Part shown: piece by piece, positions 22,509-62,736 of the stretch
Numbering within the stretch: the first letter of the stretch is position 1
How the letters are laid out: the number at the start of each line of letters is the position of its first letter
Source of the DNA: Lota lota
Taxonomy: Eukaryota > Chordata > Actinopteri > Gadiformes > Lotidae
Assembly: GCA_026745465.1 (NCBI GenBank)
Contig: JACYXH010000343.1
Coordinates: 1,812,501 to 1,876,500, forward strand
Length of the DNA stretch: 64,000 bases
Direction: 5' to 3'
Program-made: the position numbers and the translations under genes
The notes under the pieces: model-generated
What the model was told of the DNA's origin: nothing
The model's database searches: none
Seen by the model: the letters and a program-made list of their open reading frames with translations, nothing else

Positions 22509-23221
22509 TGTTCTTTTTATCCTTGATACTTCCCGTTCTTCCACAATTAAAGCTTGAAGTCGGTCACGTGATGTTAAGCTGCGGTAGGCGGGGCTAACGG
22601 GTGTCGTCACCATGAATGTACGTCGTCATCGATTCAAATACACATTTTCATGTCTTTCGCGTTTTTTACAGTCTATGCCATTGTATGGTCAAAATGGAAA
22701 TATATGGTACATATTCAAAGGCATGTACATTAATGTCTAAGAAAAGTACAATCTCTACTTTGTTTCCTCAAACGGCGAAATGTATGTAAAACGCTCAATC
22801 TGTGAATTACTCAGAAGAATCGGAGGATTTCCATTGATAATTATTGATAGATTTATCATTGACGAGTAATACTTGTTTGATAGTGTTGTTCTATTTGTGA
22901 AGGGTGGAAAAGGTACACATCACTATTTTGCTCTTTTAATTAGAAGCACCTTCATCTGATCGAGGCACAGATGTTTAATGAACGGGGTTGAGGCAGCGCA
23001 CTGAAATTGCGCATGTGCGAACTGCCAAACGCAGTTTATAATTATTGTATATTTTTATTATAATAATACAATTTTCGTTATCAATCGTTGTTAAAATATA
23101 TACCTCACTTAAATTCCATAATTTAAACAAAATAAATATTTTCTGAATAAAATATTTAGCAAAGACGGAAGTGATTGAACAACAATTATCCTCCTTTTCC
23201 ATTCATGTATGGTTGCACAGA
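22509..23221. promoter_or_regulatory. bbln/trim23 divergent promoter interval
   Basis: Only 713 bp separate the start codons of bbln (minus) and trim23 (plus), so a shared or bidirectional promoter is likely. It holds an NRF1-like site (23008-23019) and an ETS-like ACGGAAGTG at 23165-23173. Minus-strand GGAAGAACGGGAAGTATC near 22523-22540 also contains ETS-like cores. No TATA box is convincing. Confidence 0.6.
23008..23019 (+). promoter_or_regulatory. NRF1-like site
   Basis: TGCGCATGTGCG, one mismatch from the NRF1 consensus, about 200 bp before the trim23 start codon. It is the same 12-mer as in the dnm1/ciz1 interval, in opposite orientation. Confidence 0.5.
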
Positions 23222-29739
<6,518 letters not shown>

Positions 29740-29903
29740 ACCCCCTTCCATCCCTCATCTGGGTCCTTCCGCCATCTTTACCTTCTCTATTAACCCCAAT
29801 ATGGTCCCTTCTGCTCACCAATACCAAACCCCCATAACTACTGCGTGACCGAGTTCTAACTGGCTTAATGCCTTCCAATACTAACACTGGTTTACTCTGG
29901 AGT

Positions 29904-30090
29904 GATCTAGTGTAAGAACTCTGGAGTGATCCCTAGTGTAAGAACTCTGGAGTGATCTAGTGTAAGAACTCTGGAGTGATCTAGTGTAAGAACTCTGGAG
30001 TGATCTAGTGTAAGAACTCTGGAGTGATCTAGTGTAAGAACTCTGGAGTGATCTAGTGTAAGAACTCTGGAGTGATCTAGTGTAAGAACT
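29904..30090. repeat. 24-bp minisatellite in trim23 3' UTR
   Basis: GTAAGAACTCTGGAGTGATC plus TAGT repeats about 7.5 times, starting about 165 bp after the trim23 stop. If the long 3' UTR is used, this array is transcribed into the mature mRNA. Confidence 0.95.
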
Positions 30091-30999
30091 TGATGGCTGA
30101 TGCCACTGATTAGAGGATTTGACGCATGGAATTAAATTCCACATAAATATAATCGTAAATCGTACATAAACTCAAACTTAAAAGCTTACAGGATTCCTAT
30201 GGGATACCCCGTGAATGGGTTGACTTGTTTAGGAACCTCTGTGATTCTTATTTACTTCCACCTTTAAGACATCCTTAATGTATTTACTCTTGGTCAAATG
30301 TATAGACATGTATCCCACCACTAAGGGTTAATTATATCTGTGCTTTGGGTTTTAGGTTAGCCTTCATAAACAATGTGAAGAATATCAATGATTCAAAATA
30401 CAAGACGTGGTTTATAGTAACGCACTTTCGCTGTTCTCCAGACTGCTATGGAACAGGAAACGCAGCATACGAACAAATTGAGCATCAGTGGATGGACATT
30501 TTTCTAATTCCAGTGTACTTACCAAGTAGTTACTGCAGAGGGTGTGCTTCTTGTAAGGAGTCTGTGTTTCCTCTGAGTTTTTTGGGGGGAAACGTCTAAC
30601 GTTTAAGTGTATGAACATATTTAATGCCACAGCTGGTCTTTAAATGGCACGTGATTTGGTTTGAGTTACCTCTGTACATTGGTTTGCATTGAATCTAATG
30701 TTTCTGTTACTGAACAAAGTTTACTAATGACTATTTAAAAGTGGAGAAAAGTGGCAGTTGCGAGGAAGGAAAACTTATGAGTGTTCTGCCTTTTTAGAGT
30801 TAGTGGAGCTTCTTATTTGAGGATCTGAATGCACTTGTCCACTTCCTGTGTTGCCACTTTGAGGACTAACTATCTGCTGTCCATTGTGTTACAAACAAAA
30901 CTGTCCCCTTTTCTCGCTGCCTCGTTGAGTATGACCTGTGCAAACCCTTTGAGTTAACGTACATATCTAAGTAGATGTGAAAGGTAGTCGTGCATTAAC

Positions 31000-31005
31000 A
31001 ATAAA
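31000..31005 (+). promoter_or_regulatory. candidate trim23 polyadenylation signal (proximal)
   Basis: AATAAA in ACAATAAAATG, about 1.26 kb after the stop codon. Confidence 0.45.
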
Positions 31006-31211
31006 ATGTTTTATATTGCATATTAAGGAGCCATCATTTGGTTAGAAGTGTCATTGCTATGTAATGTTTATAACATCCTGCATGTATGCACCGCCTTTTC
31101 TTCCTCGGTTCCTTACTTTTGTTAACTGTGGGGATTGCCCTTTATCTACACGTTGAAGCACAGTTACCATTGGACTTGATAAAGGCTTTTGGAAGTTATG
31201 TGAAGCTGTAA

Positions 31212-31217
31212 AATAAA
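31212..31217 (+). promoter_or_regulatory. candidate trim23 polyadenylation signal (distal)
   Basis: AATAAA in AAAATAAAGTTGAG, the last signal before the ppwd1 3' end about 215 bp further on. Confidence 0.5.
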
Positions 31218-31304
31218 GTTGAGCTCCTGCCTGGATAGTTATTGCATTTGGTACATGTTAAAGGAGTTTGCTTGTGTCAATACAGCCTTTTACTGGAGTG
31301 AGTC

Positions 31305-31380
31305 GTGATAGTGCAGTGGCCGACTACCAGCTAAACGGTACCGGGTTTGATCCACTTCCTGCTCCTTTCAGCATTTCCTG
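31305..31380 (+). mobile_element. SINE head fragment
   Basis: GTGATAGTGCAGTGG and GTACCGGGTTTGATCC resemble the A- and B-box parts of the local SINE. It lies between the trim23 and ppwd1 3' ends. Confidence 0.5.
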
Positions 31381-31428
31381 TAAATCACTGAACGTCTTAC
31401 AATCCGATAGAATAGTCATTGAATAAAC

Positions 31429-31434
31429 TTTATT
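31429..31434 (-). promoter_or_regulatory. ppwd1 polyadenylation signal
   Basis: TTTATT on the plus strand is AATAAA on the minus strand, about 66 bases past the ppwd1 stop. This implies a very short 3' UTR. Confidence 0.65.
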
Positions 31435-31499
31435 CTGTAAAGAAAAGGCTAGTAGATCACATCTGTACATAATACAAAGAGTTAAAAAGGGGACAGTGA

Positions 31500-34400
31500 T
31501 CACTTGATGGTGATGTTAATGATGCTGATGTCCTCGTAAGGCTTGTCCGTCTTGGGGTTGACCTTGACGTTGGAGATCCTCTGGACCACCTCCATCCCTT
31601 TAGCACTCCTCCCGAACACCGTGTGCTTGTTGTCCAGCCACGGCTGAAAGCACAAGCATCGACGAGGTGGTAAAACAGGATTAGGTCGCCTTTTTCCTTT
31701 GTTTTTATTGGATTTGAGATATTTCATCAAGGAGCAGATACGGGTTAGGACACTTGCTTGCTCAAGGATGCCTACAGATAAAATGCTGACCTTGTATTTC
31801 GAACCCCCCAACCATTAGACTATCCCTCCCCTTTTTCAGTGTAGCTGCAGCCTTCGCTTTTGTTCAACAAGGTTTCAAATGAATCAAAAACAATCCACCT
31901 GTGAACACCTCAATCAAGCCATGGATTCTATCTTTAAAAACATTGTTCAAAGAAAACAAGCTTCTAATTTGAACTAAATAGATTTCTGAAGTGAAAAGGA
32001 GAACTCCAGAGACTCCTTTTCCCCCCCCACCCTGGACCCCCCCCCCCCCCCCCCACCCTGGACCCCCCCCCTGGACCCCCCCCCCCCCCGGACCCCCCTG
32101 CAGGTGACTCACGGTGGGCACCACGGTGAGGAAGAACTGGGAGCCGTTGGTCCCGGGGCCCCCGTTGGCCATGCTGAGTGTGTACGGGCGGTCGTGTCTC
32201 AGCGTAGCGTGGAACTCATCCTCAAACTCGCCGCCCCAGATGCTCTCGCCGCCCATCCCTGTGCCTGTGGGGTCCCCTGTCTGGACCATGAAGCCCTGGT
32301 CGGGGAGACGGATGGAATACTAGAGGATGCATGCAAGGTCTTTGGATTACGTCATTAATCCCACGGGTAATTGTCTACCTAAAGGTGATTGGTCACCAGG
32401 ACTGTATGAATGAATTGATCTGAAACACAGCATTCCTGAAGCTGAAGGGAGCACGTGTTTGGAATTTTTAAGGAAGAAAGAAAATGACTTGACTTTCGAT
32501 CTATGAACTGTTACATCAATACTGGAGAATCTATTTTAAATTCATACACCCTGCGCAAAGGACCAAAACAAACGTACCTTGATGACTCTGTGGAATATGT
32601 GGCCGTTGAAGTAACCATTTCTGCTATGGACACAGAAGTTCTCCACCGTTTTGGGGCATCTGTGATACATCAAGAGGCATCTTATTATGCATACAGAAAT
32701 CAAATCTAAATCACTGCGTTTAACCTGGTACAAAAATAAACTGATGTGCCATTAATTAATAACTCAAAGGGACCAACTAATAGGGTGCGACTAATGTACA
32801 CATTGTTGGACTGGGTCAGTGAGAGCTGTAATCTATAGGACCGGCCCGGGTGATCAAACCATCTCTACTGGCTTCACTAAAACAACCGTTACCAATATCC
32901 TTTGGCAAAAGTACTCACCATACAAGTACTTTACAAAAAGTCTTAACACTATTTTAAATTGTTTACATTCGTGGTAGGCGCACGCACGTCAAACAATGGT
33001 TTGATCACCCAGACCGGTTCCACTCAAAGTCCTGACGTGCAACGTACTCGACTGGGAAGAGCTTGATGTGGATGTCCCCCATGGTGGTGTGGATGATGGC
33101 GCTGTCCGACACCCTCTTGGGGCCCTCGGCCTGCGTGGCGGCCATCACCTCCTCCTTGGACGGCTTCTCGTTGAACACGTCCCGGTCTGACTCTGCGCTC
33201 TTGGTGTCCACTGGCTCCCTCTTGGAGAACTGAACATGAGGCATGAATAGAAGTGTGACCACTTTGTTATTTAGCGGCAGAGGCTTTGAGCCTAAATGAC
33301 TTGGACAGAATTAAGGAGTATTCCTTGATTGATTCATTGAGGAGCAGGCAAGTGGAAAGGGTCATCTTGCTCATGGATGCCCAACAGGTAGATGGAGAAA
33401 TTGGGGTTCAAACCAAGAACGCTTCAGCTGGGAGTCAAACATCCTAACCCACTAGACACACTGCATGTTGCTCTTTGAAATGTTCAGTGTGTTACAGGGT
33501 TAGGGTTAGGTTAGGGTACCTACCCTAAGGGTTAGGGTAGGTACCCTAACCCTTAGGGTACCTACCCTAACCTAATGTACAGTGTGTTACATTGTCTTAA
33601 GTCTACACACTGTACATTAGGTAGGGTTAGGGTAGGTACCCTAACCCTACCTAATGTAGTGTGTTACAGGGTTAGGGTTAGGTTAGGGTAGGTACCCTAA
33701 CCTGTAGGGTTAGGGTTAGTTAACACTAGTGTGTTACATTGTCTTGAGTGTACACACCATGTAGAAGCGGTTCTTCTTGAACGCGGTGCAGAAGATGGTG
33801 GGGTCGGGCTGCTGGTTCTGCAGGGCGGGGTTGTCTGAGGCCTTCATCTCCACGGTGGGGGCCACTTGGCTGGCCTTGGCGATTCCCTGGAACAGACACA
33901 GCTTCACCACACGGATGTTCTCCAGCTTCCCCAGGATCCTCACACACCTGGGGGGTCAGGAGGAAAGAGGTTTGTTATGGGATTATTTGATTGATAACCA
34001 CAGGGTGTACACTTGTCATGTTTAGCAAGTGAAGTTCATAAAGAAGGTTTTATGGATAAATCATTTGGATGGATCATCTGGGTGGCGTCTTCCATTGATG
34101 TTAGTTTGGGCTTAACCAGTCTAGCAGGTTCCATCCATGTGGTGTGTACCTGTTGGTCTCCACATTGATGACCTTGATGCCCAGCATGGTCCCGTAGAGG
34201 ACAAAGTGTCCGGTCTCGTCAAAGATGATGTTAGTCAGTCGGATGCCGTCCACCTTCTCCAGCTCCCTCTCCTGGGCCATGCGCCTCCCAAACTCCATGT
34301 CAGGCAACTGCTGCCTCATCTGCTGCAGCTCTGTGAACATCTGGGGTAGAATACATGGAGATGGATGAGGCATCAGCAACCTGCTTCATCCAGCGTGTAC

Positions 34401-35940
34401 ACTTTCCTATTCCCTGGGGGATAGGGCCGGAAACAAGAAAATATAAGAGATCCTAACGGAATATCAGCACTTTAGATGCACAACAAATATAGCTTTACAT
34501 GATCAACAGAAAGTAATTGCCAAAGAGTCGAATGTTAGCCGTTATTCTCAGTGGATACAACTGAAAATATCAGTGAGTCCACGGGCGATGCGACATGCGA
34601 TTAGACACAAAGACAAGAACCTACTGGCAACGACTCATCGAACACTCTCATCAGTTTCCCCGTGAGGAACCGGAAGATTCGCACTTTCCGGTCAGAGGCC
34701 ATGGTGGCCATTTTCTTGCCGTCGGGGGAGAAGGTAAGGCTGGTGGGGTACGTCTTGTTCTTCGCAAATTCATACAAGTCTGTTTCCGTTTTGTACTCCC
34801 AATCCACGTATTTGGGGAATTTAAATTCGTTTCTGTAGCCGGTCCAGTATTCTATCATTCCTGCTTTGTCTGCAGAAACGATGACCCTGAATTTGGGGTT
34901 CAAGCACATATTGGACAGCGGGGAGGTGTGCATCTTGTCGAAGATGTGAAGAGGCTCGCTGTTCCCACGTCCGTCGAAAACGAAGATCTTGCCGGTGGAT
35001 TTCTCAGACACGGCCACGGTGTAGATGGGGTCCCCTGGGTTGTAAATCCATTCACACTGGCCCGGGTGGAAGCTGCCCACAGTCAAACAACCATTAGACA
35101 TACAGCAGTGTCCCCTTTTTACTGGTAATACAGGCACCGTATCTATGTCAAACAATGCTTTGTGGAGGAGTTAACACATACCCTAGTTTCAGCATGTTGA
35201 TCATGTCAAAGTTGACAACATCGAACACTTTCATTGCCTGATCGTCTCCTACAGAGCAGAAAATTGCCCCCTCGGAACTGACCGCAATGCATTCCATGAA
35301 TCCTGCAAAAATCATAACATGTTTTCAAATATAATGACGTCACAACACTGAATGCGTCTTTGTATACAAATTGTGCACGGGCCACTGTGTTCTTACCAAG
35401 ATGGCTGCGGAAGTGCTTAACAAACTCTATTCCCTCGTCCTCCCTTTTCTTCCAGAATTTGACATGGCCATCCTGGCTTCCAGTAACGATGAAGTCCGTC
35501 CTATAAAGGGCACAGGATTGACGTTAGAGACAAAGGTCGAGTCACAACAAGCCATCATTATCCTCCTCACCACACCATGGAAGACACAATGATAACGAAG
35601 TGACAACAAATGGGGCTTACTTAGAGCAGACGATTTGACTGATGACGTCTCTGTGCATGTAACTCCTCTCATACATGGCAGCCGACGGCAAGTTGTCCAG
35701 ATAAACGCGTTCATATTCCAATACTAAAACAGAAACATATCAATGACCACTTTCCAGGGTCTCGTGTTACGAAACAAAGCGGGACGTCCAACACATCCAT
35801 TCAGTCCACAAACCTTTTCTTTTTTTGGTCTGCGACGCCTCGCTTGGCATGGGCCCGACCCAGTCATCATCCTCTCCTTCTCCAGTAGCATTCTCATCTG
35901 CTTTACGTTTCAAATCGGCATTATTTGCTTCAGCCGCCAT
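31500..35940 (-). CDS. ppwd1: spliceosomal cyclophilin with WD repeats (PPWD1)
   Basis: PPWD1 is a nuclear peptidyl-prolyl isomerase found in spliceosomal C complexes. Coding exons in order (minus strand): 35814-35940, 35621-35723, 35397-35500, 35182-35302, 34625-35072, 34150-34340, 33758-33947, 33048-33229, 32578-32659, 32113-32295, 31500-31643. All junctions are GT-AG and in phase; the product is 624 aa (human 646). The N-terminus [16 protein letters not shown] is acidic. WD repeats fill about residues 75-320 ([32 protein letters not shown]). A linker [20 protein letters not shown] leads to a C-terminal cyclophilin domain (about 465-624). Active-site equivalents are kept: FHR, GFMVQTG, MAN, QFF and the PWLDNKH tryptophan, so isomerase activity is expected. 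The [15 protein letters not shown] start of the domain is also conserved. It is tail-to-tail with trim23, as in human, and head-to-head with cwc27. Confidence 0.97.
31731..31830 (-). mobile_element. SINE fragment in ppwd1 intron 10
   Basis: In reverse orientation it shows GCTCAAGGATGCCTACAG, TCGAACCCCCC and ACCATTAGACTATCC. The middle is divergent. Confidence 0.6.
32022..32100. repeat. poly-C / CCCTGGA-type tract (G-rich on the ppwd1 strand)
   Basis: Several C runs of 8-18 bases are separated by ACCCTGGA. On the ppwd1 sense strand this is a series of long G runs beginning about 13 bases after the exon 10 donor at 32112. Confidence 0.93.
33338..33463 (-). mobile_element. SINE copy in ppwd1 intron 7
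   Basis: Reverse-strand copy with ATTGGGGTTCAAACC (B box), CAGCTGGGAGTCAAACATCC and TAACCCACTAGACAC (head). Confidence 0.7.
33487..33735. repeat. inverted telomere-like (TTAGGG) repeat cluster
   Basis: TTAGGG-like and CCCTAA-like blocks face each other several times, joined by GGTACC/GTACCTACC palindromes and by repeated GTGTGTTACA motifs. It lies in ppwd1 intron 7, ending about 20 bp before exon 7 of ppwd1 on the plus map. Confidence 0.85.
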
Positions 35941-36884
35941 CGTGGTTTCAAAGTGTTGTGCTTATACTTTTTTTTTGTTCCGTATCCGTTTCACGTTGAC
36001 GCGTAGTTAAAAAATATAACAGCGCCCCCTACCGTACACACTTCACAAAAAGCTGGATCAGTGGTCCCCTCTTTGATTTAGCTTTCGTGATATCACTGAT
36101 ACCATAATTCACTGCTTTAAAACATGTGATGCTCCTTCAATTAGTACTGAAGTAAAATGACATGTTTACATCAGGGTTACATGAGAAAATGTGTCACCAT
36201 CTGAAGAGGAGAAGGGAGTGGATGTGTGGTTCAGCGGGTTGGGAGGGGCCATGGCTGTGTCAAGTGCATTGGGACATTTAAAACTACAGGGGAAACGTGT
36301 ATTTAAAAAAAGGAAGGCTTATTAATTATAACCTCGTAAACATTTTCCCAAAACCCCTCTTCACCATAGACTTGTGAAGAGGACTTCACAAGTCACATAG
36401 ACTTGTGAACACGTTACCAGTACCTGGACAGAATATGTCACAGGCGTTGTTTCCGAGGGTCCATTAGAGCGACACACACGAGTAACCCAACAGCAAAACG
36501 AGTAGAGGGGCGGTTTGACTATTAGTCGTTTTGTTTGGTTGTTTTACATTTGAAAAAGTTAAAATTTATGAATTACAAATATATTTAATACTATAAATTA
36601 CAATAATACCAGTTATTTTGCATTTTCAAAGTGATATATTCAAAAGTAAATATTCCTATGTCACATGTACCCCCCCCCCCCCGTGTACTTGACGTAAACA
36701 ATGTGCTCGCTTGTGTTGGTGTTACAAAAATGGCCGTAGAGTATATTCAGTTCGTTCGTATAGTTATTTAAATTAGCTACAATGTTCCTATACGTTTGCA
36801 TTAATTAAACTACTTCTCGCACATTAATTGCAACGAAACAGCAGAACACTTCCTCTGTATTCGAGTAACAGAAGAAACGGTGGA
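35941..36884. promoter_or_regulatory. ppwd1/cwc27 divergent promoter interval
   Basis: 944 bp separate the two start codons. The ppwd1 start overlaps a YY1-like CGATGGCGGC (minus strand, about 35934-35943). Near cwc27, ATGGCCGTAGAG at about 36731 opens a 13-codon upstream frame that ends in TAA before the cwc27 start. A C run lies at about 36670-36682. No TATA box is evident. Confidence 0.55.
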
Positions 36885-58825
<21,941 letters not shown>

Positions 58826-59205
58826 GGTCACCAGGGTGAAGGGTCGGTGTCATGCCTGGGAAAGACTGGTTCTGCTCCATTACTTCAAGAAGTCCCCACC
58901 TACACACACCCCCACTTTTTGTCGATCTCTGCAGTTTTTAGTCCCAACATCTGGATGGAGGATGTCCACTTTGATGTGCACCACTGCTGTAATCTGTAAT
59001 GGGAATGTCCTTTTTTCCGTATTCTCCTGACAGTACTTAGCTGGTTCCGTGGTACAGACAGTTTGTCATTAGCTTTTTTTGTTTTGGTTTTTTCAAAGTC
59101 GCAAGGATTCACATTGGCTGTTCAAAATATGTCTTGTTGTATGATATTTCTTTGAAATGTGTACCCTTCCTTCATCAATTTCAATTTCAATTTTCTTATT
59201 TCCTA

Positions 59206-59211
59206 AATAAA
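59206..59211 (+). promoter_or_regulatory. candidate cwc27 polyadenylation signal
   Basis: AATAAA about 381 bases after the stop codon, in the loop of an 18-bp inverted repeat (59175-59192 with 59216-59233). Confidence 0.5.
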
Positions 59212-59483
59212 GAATAATTGAAATTGAAATTGAAAATTGACTTCATCAATAAATAACATTTGTAATCAGAGTGGGATTGCTGGAGCGTTTTAATTAATAC
59301 AGTGGTGCACACACCATTAACCATTCATTGCTTAACGCAGTGATTAACCTTATAATGTATGCAGACAGTGTTATGGCTGTCTTAAAGGCGTTTGGAGGGT
59401 GTGTATTAAATCCATTGTGTATTCACTGGTCTCTAAATCTCCTTTGTGATCCAGAACTTATCTTAGGAGTGTACCACGCAAAT

Positions 59484-59625
59484 TATCGGGATGGTTTAGT
59501 GGTCCTTCGACCTCCAAAAGATTCTGGGTTCGATTCACCAATATCCACAGCCTAAGCCTTAGTCATCCTTGATCAAGATACCCTCTAACCCGTAGGAAGG
59601 GTCTGCTAAGTGAGGAAATGGGGAA
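59484..59625 (+). mobile_element. SINE copy
   Basis: It shows GGATGGTTTAGTGGTCCTTC, GATTCTGGGTTCGATTCACC and CATCCTTGATCAAGATACCC of the local family, with a short tail (GGGTCTGCTAAGTG). Confidence 0.7.
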
Positions 59626-59980
59626 CAAATGTGGTGGTATATGACTAGGTAGAAAGTATAGTGAGGTAACGTTATTATTCCCTCCCGTTGTCCTCTCAAC
59701 CTCAGGTCACTCTTACGCGTGTGTGAGAGAGAGACTCTTATCAGGCCAGCAGTCTGTACTGTTCTCCTGGGATTCAGCTTTTACTTTGACTCATGTGGTG
59801 CAGGAAGGAGAGTTTTGATGTTAGGTTTAATGAGTCTGGTTCGCCAAAAGGTTTCTGTAGGTGCATCACATGGGTGATGCAGTCATTTAGTTGAGTTGGA
59901 ATGTGCCACCAATTAATGATAATATGAAGGGAGGGGGGCCGAGAATTAACACAAATATTTATATTGCAACAGACATTTCT

Positions 59981-60168
59981 GGGGCTATGGTAGTCTGGCA
60001 GTTAGGGTGCTTGACTCTCAGATGAAAGGTTCTTGGTCTGAACCCAAATGTCTGCAGTCACCTGTAAGTGTCCCTGAGCATGATGACCTAAAGTCTACCC
60101 ACTCATTAAGGAAATGGATCGAAAAATCCCTGTAAGTCACTTTGTATATAAGCGGCACCTGCTAATTG
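59981..60168 (+). mobile_element. near full-length SINE
   Basis: It has a head TATGGTAGTCTGGCAGTTAG, B-box-like TGGTCTGAACCC, body ATGTCTGCAGTCACCTGTAA and tail TGTAAGTCACTTTGTATATA. Confidence 0.75.
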
Positions 60169-62708
60169 ACTTAATAAAAACTGAAGCAGTGACATAATTG
60201 TCTCTTTGGATTTGGGTGGGTTGGAATATGCCACAGAGTTAGGGTAAAAGCTAAAGCAGTACCAGACAGAAGGTTAAACATTCATGCAACCCCACCAAAA
60301 AAGTGGGTTGCATTCAGTATAGGAAAATCCTTTTTTCATTATCAGAGGTGAACGTTTAAAGGGGAAGAGGAGAAAATAAAGCTGTTAATCCCTGTCACTT
60401 CTCCCACGGGCGACCAGGAGAACACTCGCTACACCGCCCTCATCAGACGCTCTCTCACCATGCTCAGCTCAGAGCAGGAAGTACATCTCCTCATCACTCC
60501 CCCGGTGATGAGATGGGAAGCTAACAGCATTATCATGCTGTTCCCTTCGACCACTATCTCCCTTTGCCCTTGTGGGCCCAGTTATAAATGGCAAACGGAT
60601 CCTTTCTCGCCCCGTGTAGAACAGCAACTTATCTAGGGCCTCTCTTCTTGTGTCAGACACTTTGTCTTGTGTTTGAATGTTTTCCATTACATTTGTGTGA
60701 TGGATGGCAGTGTATTTAAGGTGGTAATATTTTGACAATGTTACTTTCCTACTGTTGCAAACACATACAAACAATTTATGAGATTGAAAGGACAAAAACG
60801 GCTTATGTTATTTCATGGTTGTTATTCCAGTGGTGCATTCACCCTCCCCCAGGACAGAGCAGTTTTGTATTGGTCCATCATGAAGATAGCTTCAATATAT
60901 GCAAGGTTGTATATCAGATCCAACTTAACAATCTAATATTCATCCCAATAAATTAATAGCTGTAACCTTGAGCTTTGGAAGCAGGTATTTTATTAATATT
61001 TGTTTAATACAGTACCACTTCATTGATATTCTGCTGTCGTAGATCGTGTTTCAATGCCAACTACTTCATAAAGTGGCCTTTCCTCTAAGCCAGGTTTGTC
61101 TCTGTTGAAAGCCCTAGTTGGTGTTTATAGGATTCAAACTGTACTTCTTGTGTTACAGCAGAAGCGGTGTGAGAATACTCCGTCATTAGGACATGGAAAA
61201 ATGAGTCGAGGGCCTTTGGGTCGACTGCATTGTGTTCAATTCTTGCTCGTGGCTCTGTGGTCCCTTTAGCGAGGTGTGCTATCCCTAACATGCGCTGTGC
61301 TTGCCAAGCTCTTAGCGGGCCCAAATAAGTTCTATGCATAAGATTCCTCGTATCCGAAGGAATTGGACGAGACCAATCAGGAATGAGTGCTATTTCCCAG
61401 AATGTGCGGGCATAGAAGAAAGCTAGTCAAAATAATACATTTAGTCCAACCAGTATAACCAAGAGGAAGGTCAAAGCTGAAAGACTCAAACCTCAAAAAT
61501 ATTTTACCTCAAACAAAATGGTCAATTTGCATTAAATTACACACAGGGTGGTTGTTATCTAACCTCTTTTATGGATTTTATGAAAATATCTCCATTTAAG
61601 GATTTTCTTTCATATTTTAAGAGATGGCTATTAAATGATTCATTCTTTAGGTAAGAATAATATTACACTATCGTATCCAAGAAGGGAAGGGCCCTGCCAT
61701 AGTGTGTCTTCTTGGCTCTTTGAGTCCTAAATCACAGCTAGTACCAATCAAATTTAATTACTACTACTTTTCACAAGCATATCCAAAAAGGCTTGCTGCA
61801 ATTTTATTTGAGCTTTTAAGTCTGAGAGACCGACTGCACATTAAACATTTTTGTTGAAGATTTATTGAGGTGTTGTTATATCGCAAAAATATTGTTGTTT
61901 GCCAGCTATAAAACTTTACAAGAAAGATTAGATAAATAACATTATAAACATAGACCACGGATTTACCCACTTCAGTGACTTCAACATTTATTAAAACGTG
62001 CTTCAATGCGATTTACATTTTCGTCTGTAATCCATTAATTTAATAATCAATTTAGTTGATCATAATTTTAATTTCAGCTGCCATTTTGTCTGTTAACAAT
62101 CCTGTGGCTATGAGTGTTTTATGTGTCTGTTGACCAAAGTTGGTAAAAATGTGCTCTATTCCCACAACTGAGATGTCTCACTAGCTTGATACCGCTATTA
62201 GCATAGAGCAATCCTCTATGGGTCTTCCTGTAGACTTTTCTATTTATAGCACAGGGGCTAACGCTGCTGTTTTGCTGGCTAGTCCTTCACCTTGAATGGG
62301 TTCATCCCAGCATGGAATCAGCTACAGACGTTTGTCTTCACCTTCACCACGTTCATCCTTTATGTGCAATTTTGGAAAGTAATGACAACCAAACACATTG
62401 GCAGTTGAAGTGAAAGTTGATTTGAACTGTACCTGAACTGACCTGCAGCAGAGGTAGACAGACCCTAGAATTGGACGTACCCGACAATGCTCTTTTTGAC
62501 CCACAATTTGCGTTGCCACACATGGACATGTCTCATCATTCTGTCAGAAAGTGTTGACCACTCTCGTGGGGTGCAGAGGGCACATGGCTGTAGCCATATC
62601 TCCATTGGTCGTGTCCCTGCTGGCTCTCTGTCTATCAAGATGGTCTAGACCACAGTAGCATCCTAGCGTTACGTCATGAATCTGCATTTCTTTGCAGGGA
62701 CCTGACAT

Positions 62709-62736
62709 ATTTGCATGTTCTTCTGTACATGCAAAT
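62709..62736. promoter_or_regulatory. inverted octamer (POU-like) pair
   Basis: ATTTGCATG and CATGCAAAT are perfect inverted copies separated by 10 bp. ATGCAAAT is the octamer bound by POU factors. Confidence 0.35.
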
